Shown: positions 11,039 to 21,029, numbered from the stretch's first letter. The stretch: DNA of 27,873 nucleotides from Pleurotus ostreatus/Saccharomyces cerevisiae fusant (GCA_024196135.1 JAMQCK010000336.1:1-27873), one strand, 5' to 3'. A program made the numbers and translations. Notes: generated from the letters alone by a model not told the origin.

Positions 11039-11114
11039 GAAATACCCGCAACTCCCGCGTCACTCCAGCAGCGGTCCAGCGTGACACCCGCGTCACTCCC
11101 GCTGAACTTGACCC
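11039..11114 (-). repeat. Dispersed GC-rich repeat, copy A (minus orientation)
   Basis: Read on the minus strand this stretch runs from GTCAAGTTCAGCGGGAG through GTGACGCGGG and CTGCTGGAGTGACGCGGG to TTGCGGGTATTTC. It shares an exact 16-nt core, ACGCGGGAGTTGCGGG (complement of 11045-11060), with the copy at 24138-24153, and the same terminal GCGGGTATTTC. Units of CTGCTGGA and GCGGGAGT recur inside. It looks like one member of a short dispersed repeat family rather than coding sequence. Confidence 0.6.
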
Positions 11115-11799
11115 ATTGTTCGCGCTTGTCCATAATGTTCGTTTCATCCGTTGCTGCCGGGACTCACATGTATACACTGGTCCATACGATCTCTACATAG
11201 ATCACCAAGAAAACTCGGTCACGAAATTGAAGCATCATTATCCTTCCTTGCTCTGCGCACTGCCCGCGCCGCTGCTCTTGGCTGGAAGCTCTTTCCGATA
11301 TCCAAAGTCTGACCTGCTGCTCATACGTGATGTGGGATCCGCCCCTCAGCCATGCTCTGACTCGAGTTTTGGAGAATGTAGAATACGAAAAAAAGATCAT
11401 CAAGGCAAGTGTATATCACGCGTCTGCTACTCCCACTGGCGGACTGACAACATCATCCAAGGCTCGTCGATATCACACTGGCTTTGCTTACGGTGTGTAC
11501 TGTTATCTGATCTCTGCAGCGTGACTGACTTGCGATGCCTTTGCAGGGAGGGTAGTGAGGCACCACTTTCTTCGCTACGAGTGTGCCAGTCGCCGCAGAT
11601 GCGTGAGATCCTCAACGTGATGCGTGGCGCGCAGTGGCGGCAATACGCGTGCTGAGCGTACTGAGTATGCTAGATGATGCCAGCTGCAGACTATTGTCCC
11701 CAGAATCGTGACAGCGCCTTGAGAGTGAAGACTTTGATAGGTTATTGAGGTGAGCGCACTTGCGATGCGGCTATGCTGATCTGCGCCTTCAGCAGTCCT
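11115..11799. other. Gene-free spacer inside the accessory block
   Basis: About 690 nt with no recognisable gene. Open frames on both strands are short or, for the plus-strand frame running through 10960-11655, have a Cys/Ser/Arg-rich composition without family resemblance and begin inside the repeat. I see no tRNA, terminal repeat or phosphorylase-like sequence here, although the missing 5' half of the phosphorylase gene would be expected on this side. Confidence 0.4.
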
Positions 11800-11995
11800 G
11801 ACTGGGCAACACGGCAGTGCTGCTGGAGTGTTGCCGGACCATCGCTGAAGTGACGCGGGAGTGCTGCTGGAAAGACGCGGGAGTGCTGCTGGAGTGCGGC
11901 TGGAGTTTTGCTCAAGCTGCTGGACTCTTGCTGGACTCCTGCGGGACTCTCGCTCAAGTCTTGCGGGCCTTGCTGGAGTTCAGCTGGAGTTGGTT
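11800..11995 (+). repeat. Dispersed GC-rich repeat, copy B: degenerate tandem array
   Basis: The array is built of CTGCTGGAGT, CTGCTGGACTC, GCGGGAGT and GCTCAAG units. An exact 20-nt direct repeat, GACGCGGGAGTGCTGCTGGA, occurs at 11852-11871 and 11874-11893 (22-nt spacing). It shares vocabulary and orientation with copy C at 24091-24170 and is the inverse of copy A. It lies about 110 nt upstream of the first surviving phosphorylase exon, close to where the upstream part of that gene is lost. Confidence 0.6.
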
Positions 11996-12102
11996 TTTGC
12001 GCGTTTGAGGCGTGGTGAGCAATCTGAATCTATAACAGCCATATATACCGACACTTCCCAACGACACTGGGCTGGATTTGCTGACAATGCCCGACATAGC
12101 AG

Positions 12103-13261
12103 GACTTCGTCGAGTTCGAGGGTGCTGGCAAGTTCAGCAATGTCACCAACGGCAGTGTGTATCCTTTCGTAACCTTCCTTGCCTCTTACTCAACGTCGCG
12201 TCCAGTCACCCCTCGCCGCTGGCTCGATCAGTGCAACCCCGAACTCAGCGCGCTCATCACCAAGTCCCTCGGCGTCCCGAAGCAGGTATGGCTCAAGGAC
12301 CTCTTCATGCTGAAGAAGCTCCTCCCCCTCGCGGAGGACGCCGCCTTCCGCAAGGAGTGGGCCGCGATCAAGCAGCGCAACAATGAGCGCCTGGCGCAGC
12401 ACGTCCGCACGACGCTCGGGCTCGAGATCAACACGCACGCGATGTTGGACGTGCAGATTAAGCGTCTGCACGAGTACAAGCGCCAGTCGCTGAACATTCT
12501 GGGTGTTATTCACCGCTACTTGACGCTGAAGGACATGAGCCCGGAGGAGCGCAAGAAGGTGAACCCGCGCGTGGTGTTCTTCCCGGCGAAGGCGGCGCCG
12601 GGGTACTGGATCGCGAAGCTGGTGAGTATTATGAGTCGTCGAAGGGAGAGTGAGGCTAACGCCGCGTGTAGATCATTCGCCTCATCGTCAACGTCGCGCG
12701 CGTGATCAACGCGGACCCCGACACGAAGGATTACCTCCAGCTCTACTTCCTGCCCGACTACAGCGTCTCGCTCGCCGAGATCCTCATCCCCGCCTCCGAC
12801 ATTAGCCAGCACATTTCGACCGCCGGCACGGAGGCGTCAGGCACGTCGAACATGAAGTTTCGCCTCAACGGCGGTCTGCTTCTCGGCACGGTCGATGGCG
12901 CGAACATCAAGATCGGCGAGGAAGTCGGGACCAGCAACGTCTGTGAGTAGAAGCTGGCTTACTTGTCGTTGAGTAATAGGAGCGCTGACGACGATCTATC
13001 TAGTTTTCTTCGGCTACCTCACGCCCGAGGTCGAGCAGGTGCGGTACAACAACATGTACCACCCGCGTTCGGTCGAGGAGAAGTCGCCCGCGCTGGCGCG
13101 CGTGCTTTGCACCGTGTCGGAGGGCCTGTTCGGCGACGGTGGCATCTACGAGCCGTATGTGTTCTTCCAATTCTTCCCCAGACATGTCGTCTGACCTGAA
13201 TGCTCCAAGGTTCCTCAACACGGTTGAGCCCTCATCAACTGCTCGACTGGCGCGCAAGTGA
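12103..13261 (+). pseudogene. Glycogen phosphorylase fragment, truncated at both ends
   Basis: Five exon pieces: 12103-12154, 12206-12621, 12672-12942, 13004-13154, 13210-13261 (313 codons, against about 870 in the family). Phases close across all four introns and there is no internal stop. The first piece opens at a splice acceptor with DFVEFEGAGKFSNVTNG; no upstream exon is present in the window. Conserved catalytic-domain blocks are intact: TPRRWL, QIKRLHEYKRQ, FFPAKAAPGYW, and [13 protein letters not shown] with the PLP-binding Lys (codon 12855-12857), then [10 protein letters not shown]. After GDGGIYEPFLNTV the family pattern stops. The last residues, EPSSTARLARK, may be the extreme C-terminus joined by a deletion of about 75 residues. 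The family releases glucose-1-phosphate from glycogen. Without its N-terminal half this copy cannot be an active enzyme, so I call it a relic, and the clean exons suggest recent loss. Confidence 0.85.
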
Positions 13262-14071
13262 TCATGGAGTGCGACCGACCCCTTGTTTCCCGACACGATG
13301 CGTCCATCATACCTTTCTCACCGCGCTTCCAACTCACCTCTTCCTACATGGGCATTGTTTGGTTCCATCCGTCCGCTCGTTCGCCAGTGAGCGCTAGGTC
13401 TATGTTAGCCCCAGACTTTAGACCCCTACGTAGCCCGCAGGTGAGCTTTTCTTGTCCGCACGCGCTTTATCCGGTGTGCCGCGCGTGCGCCGTGCCACTC
13501 AACCCCTATCCTTCCGATCTCTCTGCTCTTTTGTGGCGCAGCGGGGTTTTCGGCGTTCTCGCTTGACGACACCCTCCCTCCGCTGTATGCTCGCCTAATG
13601 CTATACACAGTTCTTGTATAATTCTACATATATTTCGCCCAATATGGCTGTTCGTGGTGGTTTTTGCTCGCGCTTGTTTCCATGACCTGACCGCAACACA
13701 GAATATTCTGAAGAATATATGGAGACTGCTTGTTCAACTACAAGAACCGCCACCGCCTCCGCGTGATACGCCCATGTTTTTCCCTTTCCAATTGCCTATG
13801 GGTAGTCAGCGTCAGTCTCTCCTCCAATCTAGCTCACGTCTCACAATGCTCACCGATGCGTGTTTAGTCTTGCCCATATATACTCCGGATGGTGCGCTAT
13901 TTTGTGTAGCGTTGCAGGCGTCGAACTCATGAGTCCCGGACAGGCCAGATCACCGGCTATCGAATCGCTTCAGCAGAAGCTTCTACTACGCAATCAGCAA
14001 CTTCAACATCCACCGCCGAATCCTATCCTACTCATTCCTATCAGCCCCCCTCTTGCGGCGCTACTGAAAAC
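13262..14071. other. Intergenic region between the phosphorylase relic and the transposase gene
   Basis: About 810 nt. The first part resembles a 3' flank, with an AT-rich stretch TTCTTGTATAATTCTACATA near 13610. The second part precedes the transposase gene. The frame of that gene stays open upstream to about 13909 and meets an acceptor-like TTGCAG at 13917, so a short extra 5' exon is possible, but none could be fixed. No terminal inverted repeat of the element was recognised. Confidence 0.4.
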
Positions 14072-17000
14072 ATGACCGCTCCTGCGCCCAGCGAGGAATT
14101 GTATGTGAGGTTGACTGATGGGCAGTTCATTCCTTATAATCCCCGACCTCTCGTCAATGCGCATCAACACGCCGCCTTCAACAACTCAATGGTCTCCTCT
14201 GGCGGCCCTCCTATACCGGCAATAACGCATCCTACGCCTATCACCTCATCTGCAATCGCCCCTCAGCAGGTCCAGACAACCAACCCCGCGGCCACACCCG
14301 CACCCGCACCCGCACCCGCACCCGCACCCACTCGAGCACCTGCCTCTGCACCCGCATGCGCATCTGCACCGGCACCTGCACCCTCTCCCAACCTCGCACC
14401 CGCGCTGTCAAGCATGGTTCCTCTGTCAAGTGGCCCTGCTATCAGCGCTCAACTGAGCAGCTCCTTCGCAGCGGCGGCTACCGGAGCAGGAGCTGCTCAA
14501 TCTGCAGCGGCTGAGAACACTCCTAGCGCGACATCCACCGCGATGCCAGCTGTGCCTAATCTTGCCAACTCGCGGGTTAGCGCGCGGTCAGCGACCGATG
14601 TTGCGCCCGAAGGGCGTGTTTCCGGTACCGCTGCCGCTGCTGTAGCTACACCATTGGCTGAATCCTTTGCATGGGATCCTTATATCGACGGATATCAGGT
14701 CCTCGAGCTGTCCCTGGATCAGCACGCGTCCTGCAAAGCTCAGGTTCACTGGGCAATGCAGACCGGTGGTGGTCCTACCTCAGAAAAGCAAGGAACACAG
14801 ACGAGCACGACCTGGGAAGGCGGCTTCTTTCGGCGCAGGCGATGCTTGGGTGCGATTCACTGCAACAATCCCAACTGCTCGCTTGTGGATCGCCCAGCGA
14901 CTGAGAAGGCGGTGACTGCTAAGCGTGTCGCCGAAAGCTGTCGCTGTGGCTCATCTCGGCGGCTCATCTCTTGCAATGTCGAGCTCAGGAGCTGGCAGTA
15001 TCGAAGCGGCGTCTATCTGGTGCATACCGGAACCCACCACCACGGCCGCCCTCCTCCGATCCACCTGACTCAATCGCAGCGGATCCAACTCTTCGAACAG
15101 TTCAGCAAGAACCCCGATAAGGGTCCTCTTGCACTGGCGGTGGGCCATTCTGGCCAGGATGGGGTCACCAGCATCTCACCGCTTCTGCACAATCTGTCGA
15201 AGGTCAAAGCTGAGAAGCGTGAATACAAGCGCGAGAACACAGCCTCATTCCCTCGCGAGTTCTCTCAGTTCGACACCGAGAACCCCGGCGTCATTGTGGC
15301 CAGCCAGTTCTCATCAGAGATGGTCGTCTCGATGCAAACACCTTATATGCGCCAGCAACTCGTGCGCGTGCACACCCTCGCAAGTACGATCAATGGAATC
15401 GTGACCGACGCAGCTCACAAGTTCTGGCGCGAGAAAAATACTGTGCTTATCATCAGCTCCGTCTACAGTGATACTCTGCACCGGTGGATACCCGCTCTTA
15501 TGACATACGCGAATGGTCAGACGGCTGGGCATTATGCGGTCCATTTCGAGACGCTCTTTCAGAGCATGCAGGAGGAATGCGCTATCCAAGGCCGGATTCT
15601 TCAGGATGATATGCTTGCAAATGTGCGTGTCTTCCTCTTGTCGTCGGAACTCGTCTCACATCCATCAGGTTGTTGACTTCAGTGAAGCGCAGCGTCTCGG
15701 CTTCATACAAGCGTACATCGCCTTCCGCGCCAACAATGCTGATGACTTAGACGACGTGTTCATCGTGAAAGAGCTAGAGGGCAGGGCGGAGCGGCTTCTC
15801 AAAGGCTGCCAGCAGCACTTTCGCGCGCAGATTACTCGCGTGTCCGCTATCAGCGCGGTGGTCAGCGCAGACCAACGGGAGGACTTCAAGCGCCGTGCAG
15901 GATTTCTGCTTGATGTCAACTCGTACGAGACCTTCCATGGACTTGCCGACGACCTCCTTCGCGATTTCCCGAACATCAAGCCCTGGCTGGAGTGGTGGAT
16001 GCGCCCTGCGCACGCACAGATGCTATTCAGGTGCGACCGCGTCATGGACGAAGGTCTGTGGGAAGCGATACCCGACACGACGAATGCGCAGGAGTCCCTA
16101 CATCACAAGATGTACACCGCCCTAGGGGCTGGTAGCTTCTCGCTTCTGGACGGCCTTCGTTCCCTTCTGCGAATGGCGCAGTTCTTTGAGGGACAGCATA
16201 GTCATGTCGAGCGTATGTTCATGCCTTGTTCCGACGCTGGTTGATCGGTCACTGATATCACTACTAGAAGGAGGGAAGATCACTTACGGTGACCCCGAGC
16301 CTTGGAAAACGGCTAAGGCAGCCGATGGCCTCTCACGAAGGGCTCGGTTCCGTCTGAAGGAGCTCTCGAAGAAAAGATCTAGCAAAGACCGGCGACAGAA
16401 AGCTCAGAAGGCGGTTGCCTCACGCACCAAGCGTAGGCCTCTGGCGCACCCACGCAACGATGGGCGTCCGAAGGACACGGCAAAGCAGCTTATCCCGAAG
16501 CGCACGCAAGCGCGGGGCAGCAACCTTTCAGCATTCGATGATGATTCCACCGACTCCGCTGATTCAAGTGCTGAAACCAAGTCGCCCGCATCATCACCTT
16601 CTCCTGTTTCTAGTCGGCATCGCTCCGCCGTCCCGGACGAGCTCGCCGGCCTCCGGTGGCTGTCTAATTCATGCTGGTTAGACGCTGGTCTTCAAGCTCT
16701 GTACTACGCCATCACTTGCAGCGACCACTTCAATACCAGCTTCGTCCCTCGTGTCGACCAACGACTTCTTCCTCATAGCGAGACGTCACCTATACATGAA
16801 TTCTTTCGGCTCATCATTGATCGATACTCCGCTGAGCACAGTGGAGAGAATACCGTCCAGAGCCGCGCCGAGCTGGAGCAGCGGTTGGACAGCCATACTG
16901 CTCAGTTCACCAGTCGCCGTGATCTGCTTCGTTCATCCCTTGTCCAGTCGGGGACTATCAGCGCCTCAGACAGTATATTCTTCCCTCTTGTAAGCCACAA

Positions 17001-20000
17001 GTCTGTCTTATTCAAGCAGCTAACTCACCACTGCTCAATAGCCATGGCTTTGGACCGAATTGCGCCAGCATGCGTCACTGATTGGCCCCCCATTCTCTCG
17101 CGGGGGAATCACCGCGCAACACACGTACTTCGCCTCCGCGTCCTACAAGTTTAGGCGCTGCTCTGGCGCGGTTAAGGGAGCAAAGCGCATGCCCCACTAC
17201 CAACTGGCGCCTCATCCGCGACTGAGCTACCATATTGAACTTCCGAATAACCGCGCCGATGCTGCACGCTACGAGTTCGACATCAGTCGCGTCTTCAAAG
17301 ACTTGCTCAAGCTCCCGACAAAGCAGCCGCACTTCTCGGACAGCAGCCCATGCTGGCGCAAGCGCGATGATGATCTCTTATGCGAAGGGGCAACTTGTAC
17401 AGATCCGGACATTGTTCTCTCCATTCCAGTCGTGTTGGCTGTGACACTGAACGGCGTCGAGACGGCCGCTACCAGATGGAGTGTTCCGGAACATCTGTAC
17501 CCCCATACTCGTAACGCAGAGGATCAAAGCCAAGGCCTCGTCTACGACATCGTCAGCATGATCTGCTTCGAGCGCAAGAAGGAGCATTACTGGGTTTTAT
17601 TTACCCCGGACGGGAAGGCGGTCTACAAGCATGATGGTATGCACCACCGTGGGCGATCAATCCTGCTCCCTCACGCCACCGTCGGAGATACTCTTGCAAA
17701 GACCATCGATATCACACCTGCCAGTGACATCTGGCCCCAGCAGATCATCTACCGCCTTCGCGGGGGATCCACCGCGCAGCAGCTCTTCTACAACCGACGT
17801 GTCGACGCCCTCGAAAGCGCTCTTCCAGACATCATCCTTTCCCAAGCTAGCGGACCGTGGCCGGACTCGATCCTCTCCGATTCTCCCCCACATCTGCCCT
17901 ATCTTCCTACTGCAACTATGCATGAATCCCGGTTCCGCCGTGTTCCCCTAGCGGAGCAGGATTGGAGGGTGCCACAGCGCATTCCCGTTGGTGATGGCGA
18001 GGTACTGGAGTATTCCGAAGACCCTTTCGGTGCATTCTGGGAATATGTGCCCGTTGCGTCTGTAGATCATTCAAGTGCGTGCCCGCTCCATTGTTTCCAA
18101 GTTCTGTTTCTGGGGTATCTGACCACCTGGTCCAGGTTCCTCGCCGGTGAAGGCAGCAAAGCGACGTCGCGAAAGCACTGCATCTACGATGGTGACAGCT
18201 TGCGATGATGGAGATGCAACATTGCCGCCGCTGAACAAGCGGTCTCGCCCATTGACTGCTGGCCAGGAACTGGCTGAACCTGCTGTCAAGCGCGAGAACA
18301 GAAGCGCTCGGACGCGGAAAGATGAAGCATCATCAACAAGCAGACATAGAGCACGCGCTTCTGCGAAGTCGAGCAAGTCTGTGCGGGTTGTCGCCAAGAG
18401 CGGACGGGTGAAGGACCCCGGAGCAAGCTCAAGTCCTCGGCCTCAAGTCGGCGACAAGGCCTCCGAAGTTCAGGCTGGAGATCCTCCTGCAGCAGCGCCT
18501 TCTTTAGATGTCGTCACCAGCGCCAATTCCAAACTCCCATCCGATACGTCAGACACTGGCGACGAAGAGCATAGCAGGATGTGCTGTCGATGCGGGCTCA
18601 CAGGCGATGCAGATGAACTACTGGCTCGAGCGGACAGTGTCAAGCACGGCCCAGTAATTCAGTGCGACATATGTCGCGCCTGGTCCCACATGGCGTGCCA
18701 GCGGGACGGATTTGCTTCGCTTCTCCAGCGTTCACAGTCATTCAAATGTGACGACTGTTTGCTGGCTCCTCTGCTTCCGCAAAGGTGAGTGTTCTCTTGC
18801 TTTATGGCATGTGCTTGGTCTCATGGGTTGACAACTTAAGCAGCTCGAATGAAGGTGCCTTCTACGATGGCCTGAAAAGCAAAGCCAAGAAGCGTGGAGG
18901 CGTGAAGTCTCGTCTCATGTGAGTGTCTGACCAGGCGATTTATGGGATTATGGGATACTCATCGCCAAGTGGCAGAATCGGCCAAGGCTGTCTTATTAGA
19001 GACAATACTCAGAGCGTGTTCTGGTATCCCGCTCGCATCATCGACTATGACTCTGTGCGCATGGAGTGGACTGTCATGCTTTGGCGTGGTCGCCACTTCT
19101 GTCCGTCCGAGACAAAGCGCAGTCTCTTGCGCACAGTGGCGCTCCCAAACATTGTGGATGAGCTCTGGCAGCAGCATGAGGAGCGGCGCAAGATACGAGT
19201 TGAGCCGCCTGTTATTCATCTTTTACTACATGGAGAGCTAACATCCCAATTTATCGTGCTCTAGCTTGGTAAATGGCAGCCAGGCTGGGAGTCTCTTGAC
19301 GCAGAGGACATCATCACGTCTTTCAGAGACTTTCCTTTCACCACCGCCATTGACAAGGTCTTGAAGCCGCATCGAGCTCTCTTGACTGAAATGCTGCTCG
19401 ATGGCCCAGATAGCTCGAGCGCAGCGGTGCAGGCATCGCCTTGCATGATATACCTAAAGGAACAGCACATGCAGAAGTCACGAGTAAGCAGGCTTCCAAT
19501 CCGAACTTTCTGACATCGAGTCGAGACATCTGACGCCACTGTACTGCAGGACAAGTTGACGATTGCAGAGGGATCCATACCGCTTGAAGGACCCCTTTCA
19601 CCCGAAGAGCGTGCACGCATAGCAAACTGGATCTGGTGCATGGTTCCTGGCGCACAGGAGGGTTTGTTGGCGCTCGAATGGCTTGGGAAGGCTACAATGG
19701 CGCATGCCGAGCTTCTTGTCATTGCCGCTAATAGGCAGATATCCTTGGAAGATGCTTGGTCAGCCAAGAAGACGGACTGATGGAGCAGTAGAAGAGCGCA
19801 GTCCGCTGTTGATGTGGATTTGGAATGCCTCCGAATCTTTGAGCGTAAGCTCTTTGAGAAGTCGGAGGCGTCCGGTCCTGCAGGCAACTGGCAGTGGGGC
19901 CTTGATGCGGGGCCGCACCAGCATGGCTGGAACCCTGATATGGACTACACACAGTGCAAAGGAACTTGGACGAAAGGTGATACGGAGGAGGATGAGCTTG

Positions 20001-20225
20001 ACCGGCTGGTACGTTCTCTCGAGCTATCACTTCACTCTTATACAGAACTAAGATACCTTATGCTAGCCCGGCGATAGCTGGAAAGATGCTTCCGAAGCAG
20101 AGCTGCAGTGCAAGCCAGCCCCAAAGAAGTTGCGGCGCTCGGGCAGCAAGCCAACTCAAGGTGTAACGCTCCCGCTGCCTGCCTTCAGAACTACAAGGAG
20201 TCGTACTAGGGGCGAGCAAGTGTAG
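14072..20225 (+). CDS. Composite mobile-element protein: GCM/WRKY-type zinc finger, MULE transposase, USP-like peptidase, PHD finger, Tudor-like segment
   Basis: Exons: 14072-15622, 15669-16212, 16268-16989, 17042-18074, 18136-18784, 18844-18918, 18976-19198, 19265-19483, 19550-20008, 20067-20225. Phases close everywhere, giving about 1,877 residues if the in-frame TGA at 19778-19780 is passed, or 1,748 if translation ends there. Order: Ala/Pro/Ser-rich tail (1-190); zinc finger (about 258-327); transposase core (about 400-690); basic linker with RRARFRLKELSKKR; cysteine peptidase (about 825-1150); basic Ser-rich linker (KAAKRRRE); PHD finger (1433-1492); a Tudor/PWWP-like run, WYPARIIDYD (about 1542-1567); acidic tail. 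I infer an autonomous Mutator-like element whose transposase is fused to a de-conjugating peptidase and a chromatin reader. A host-domesticated gene with these parts is the alternative. The start is the first ATG in a frame open from about 13909. Confidence 0.75.
14295..14330 (+). repeat. CACCCG hexanucleotide microsatellite in coding sequence
   Basis: Five perfect CACCCG units (14295-14324) are followed by one imperfect unit (CACCCA). They encode alternating Pro-Ala in the disordered N-terminal tail of the transposase fusion. Such repeats change length easily without shifting frame. Confidence 0.85.
14835..16160 (+). other. Zinc finger plus MULE-type DDE transposase module
   Basis: The zinc-finger part reads CLGAIHC, NPNC, VDRPATEKA, ESCRCGSS, ISC, then W, VYLVHTGTHHHGRPP. 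The spacing and the final HxH-RP are like GCM-type fingers in the WRKY-GCM1 superfamily, which is known to occur in Mutator-like transposons. The catalytic core follows: first acid in GIVTDAAHKFW, the strand region TLHRWIPALMTYANGQ, second acid in NVVDFSEAQ (created across the 15623-15668 splice), CxxH in LLKGCQQHF, and the final Glu in TTNAQESLHHK. This is the D-D-(CxxH)-E layout of MULE transposases. KDZ-type transposases of basidiomycetes are a related alternative that I cannot exclude by eye. Confidence 0.72.
16622..17700 (+). other. USP/USPL1-like cysteine peptidase module
   Basis: The Cys box is GLRWLSNSCWLDAGLQAL, with the catalytic Cys at codon 16672-16674 and Asn two residues before it, as in ubiquitin-specific proteases. 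The CWLD form is also that of the SUMO isopeptidase USPL1. The His box is DIVSMICFERKKEHYWVLF, with His followed by an aromatic, and the third residue is Asp in VYKHDGM. All three triad positions appear filled, so activity is plausible. The finger and ubiquitin-contact regions are short and unlike classical USPs. The intron at 16990-17041 splits the module. The target could be ubiquitin or SUMO; sequence alone does not decide. Confidence 0.65.
18582..18761 (+). other. PHD finger module
   Basis: The Zn ligands fit C4HC3: CCRC, then IQCDIC, SHMAC and KCDDC, with Trp (RAWSH) before the His-Cys pair as is typical of PHD fingers. PHD fingers read histone H3 tails, often methylated Lys4. The module sits just before intron 18785-18843 and is followed by the Tudor/PWWP-like WYPAR segment encoded at about 19025-19105. 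Together they suggest a chromatin-targeting C-terminal half. Confidence 0.72.
19778..19780 (+). other. In-frame TGA interrupting the transposase fusion
   Basis: The codon after AWSAKKTD is TGA. The same frame then runs on without another stop through a coding-like stretch (LECLRIFERKLFEK, GNWQWGL, DEEDELDRL-type acidic run) to a normal 58-nt intron at 20009-20066 and a final exon ending at 20225. The options are a nonsense mutation, a 30-nt micro-intron 19759-19788 (GTCAGC...GAGCAG, very short for fungi), or a longer intron with weak signals, for example 19718-19801. Confidence 0.6.
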
Positions 20226-21029
20226 AGATTAGAAGACATACTATATCACGATGTACAAAGATTGTTGAATACTTTCCAATGGCAACAGCCCATAAATTGG
20301 AGGGCGCGTGACGATCACATGACAATCACATGAGCTGTACATACGGACCCACATGCTCGAGATCAACTGTCCGCGGGGTTGTTGCACAAGGCTGTCGATT
20401 GAATGAAAAGTGAGGGTACATATAGTCATAGGAGGTGCTGGCGCATCCTACTGAAAGGTTTTCAACCTGTTTGACGCAAGAGAACTACAGGAGTTCAATC
20501 CCGCACCCGTCGTGCGTGCATTTAGTTCTGTTCCCGACGGTGAAGTCCAGTTATAGTCTTTGGAATAGAGCAGATCTGTATATACGACTCACCAGATTCC
20601 ACTGAAAGGTGCGAGTAACATGCTGAGATATCTTATGGTAAAGATTCCCGGGGCACAATTGGAACTCGTAGTGGAGTCGTGACTCGGACTTGGTGGTGGC
20701 GAGTTTCGGCCTGATTGTCTAGGTGGTTCTTGTCAGAACAGGTAGGTTACTGCAAATACTGATAGAGGAGGTCAGACTCTCTATGTTTTTGACTACTAGG
20801 ATCATTCATTCGACAGCCCTCCTCTGAACGTCGGCCAGCAAGTTGCGTGTGGCGTGGGAAAATGAGGCACGCTACCTCCAGTAAGCAGAGCCCTTTGGCG
20901 AAAGCTCTTTAGCGAAAGGGAAAGTCATTCATCTGCAGACCTAATACACACGTTTGGGGAGGGGAGGTATGCGCTTGCAATTGACACACTATTATATCAA
21001 GAAAAAAACCATCTACTGCAAGTTCAATC
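20226..21029. other. Convergent intergenic region
   Basis: About 800 nt separate the 3' ends of the transposase fusion (+) and the uncharacterised gene (-). It holds no coding sequence that I recognise. A 30-bp imperfect palindrome lies at 20891-20920. ATCACATGA occurs twice near 20315-20332. No tRNA was accepted (see the rejected list). Confidence 0.4.
20891..20920. repeat. 30-bp imperfect palindrome
   Basis: CCCTTTGGCGAAAG is followed by CT and CTTTAGCGAAAGGG; read against its complement, most positions match (CCCTTT and AAAGGG ends, AAAG/CTTT centre). It could be a hairpin in RNA or DNA, or a chance structure. No function is assigned. Confidence 0.5.

Noticed and set aside
10960..11655. 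231-codon plus-strand open frame
   Set aside because: It starts just before and runs through repeat copy A, is Cys/Ser/Arg-rich and resembles no family. It looks like a GC-driven open frame.
11039..11995. CRISPR-like array
   Set aside because: Units vary in length and order without regular spacers, and the organism is a eukaryote.
11817..12008. Leu/Cys/Ser-rich open frames across repeat copy B
   Set aside because: The apparent peptide periodicity (LLECG, LLLDSCG) is a by-product of the nucleotide repeat.
14241..14429. Minus-strand Arg/Val repeat frame
   Set aside because: It is the antisense of the CACCCG microsatellite encoding Pro-Ala.
20431..20509. tRNA-like stretch with a GAGTTCAATCC B-box-like motif and GGTGC/GCACC ends
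   Set aside because: The T-stem does not pair beyond one base pair and no proper D-arm or A box fits. It is probably chance.
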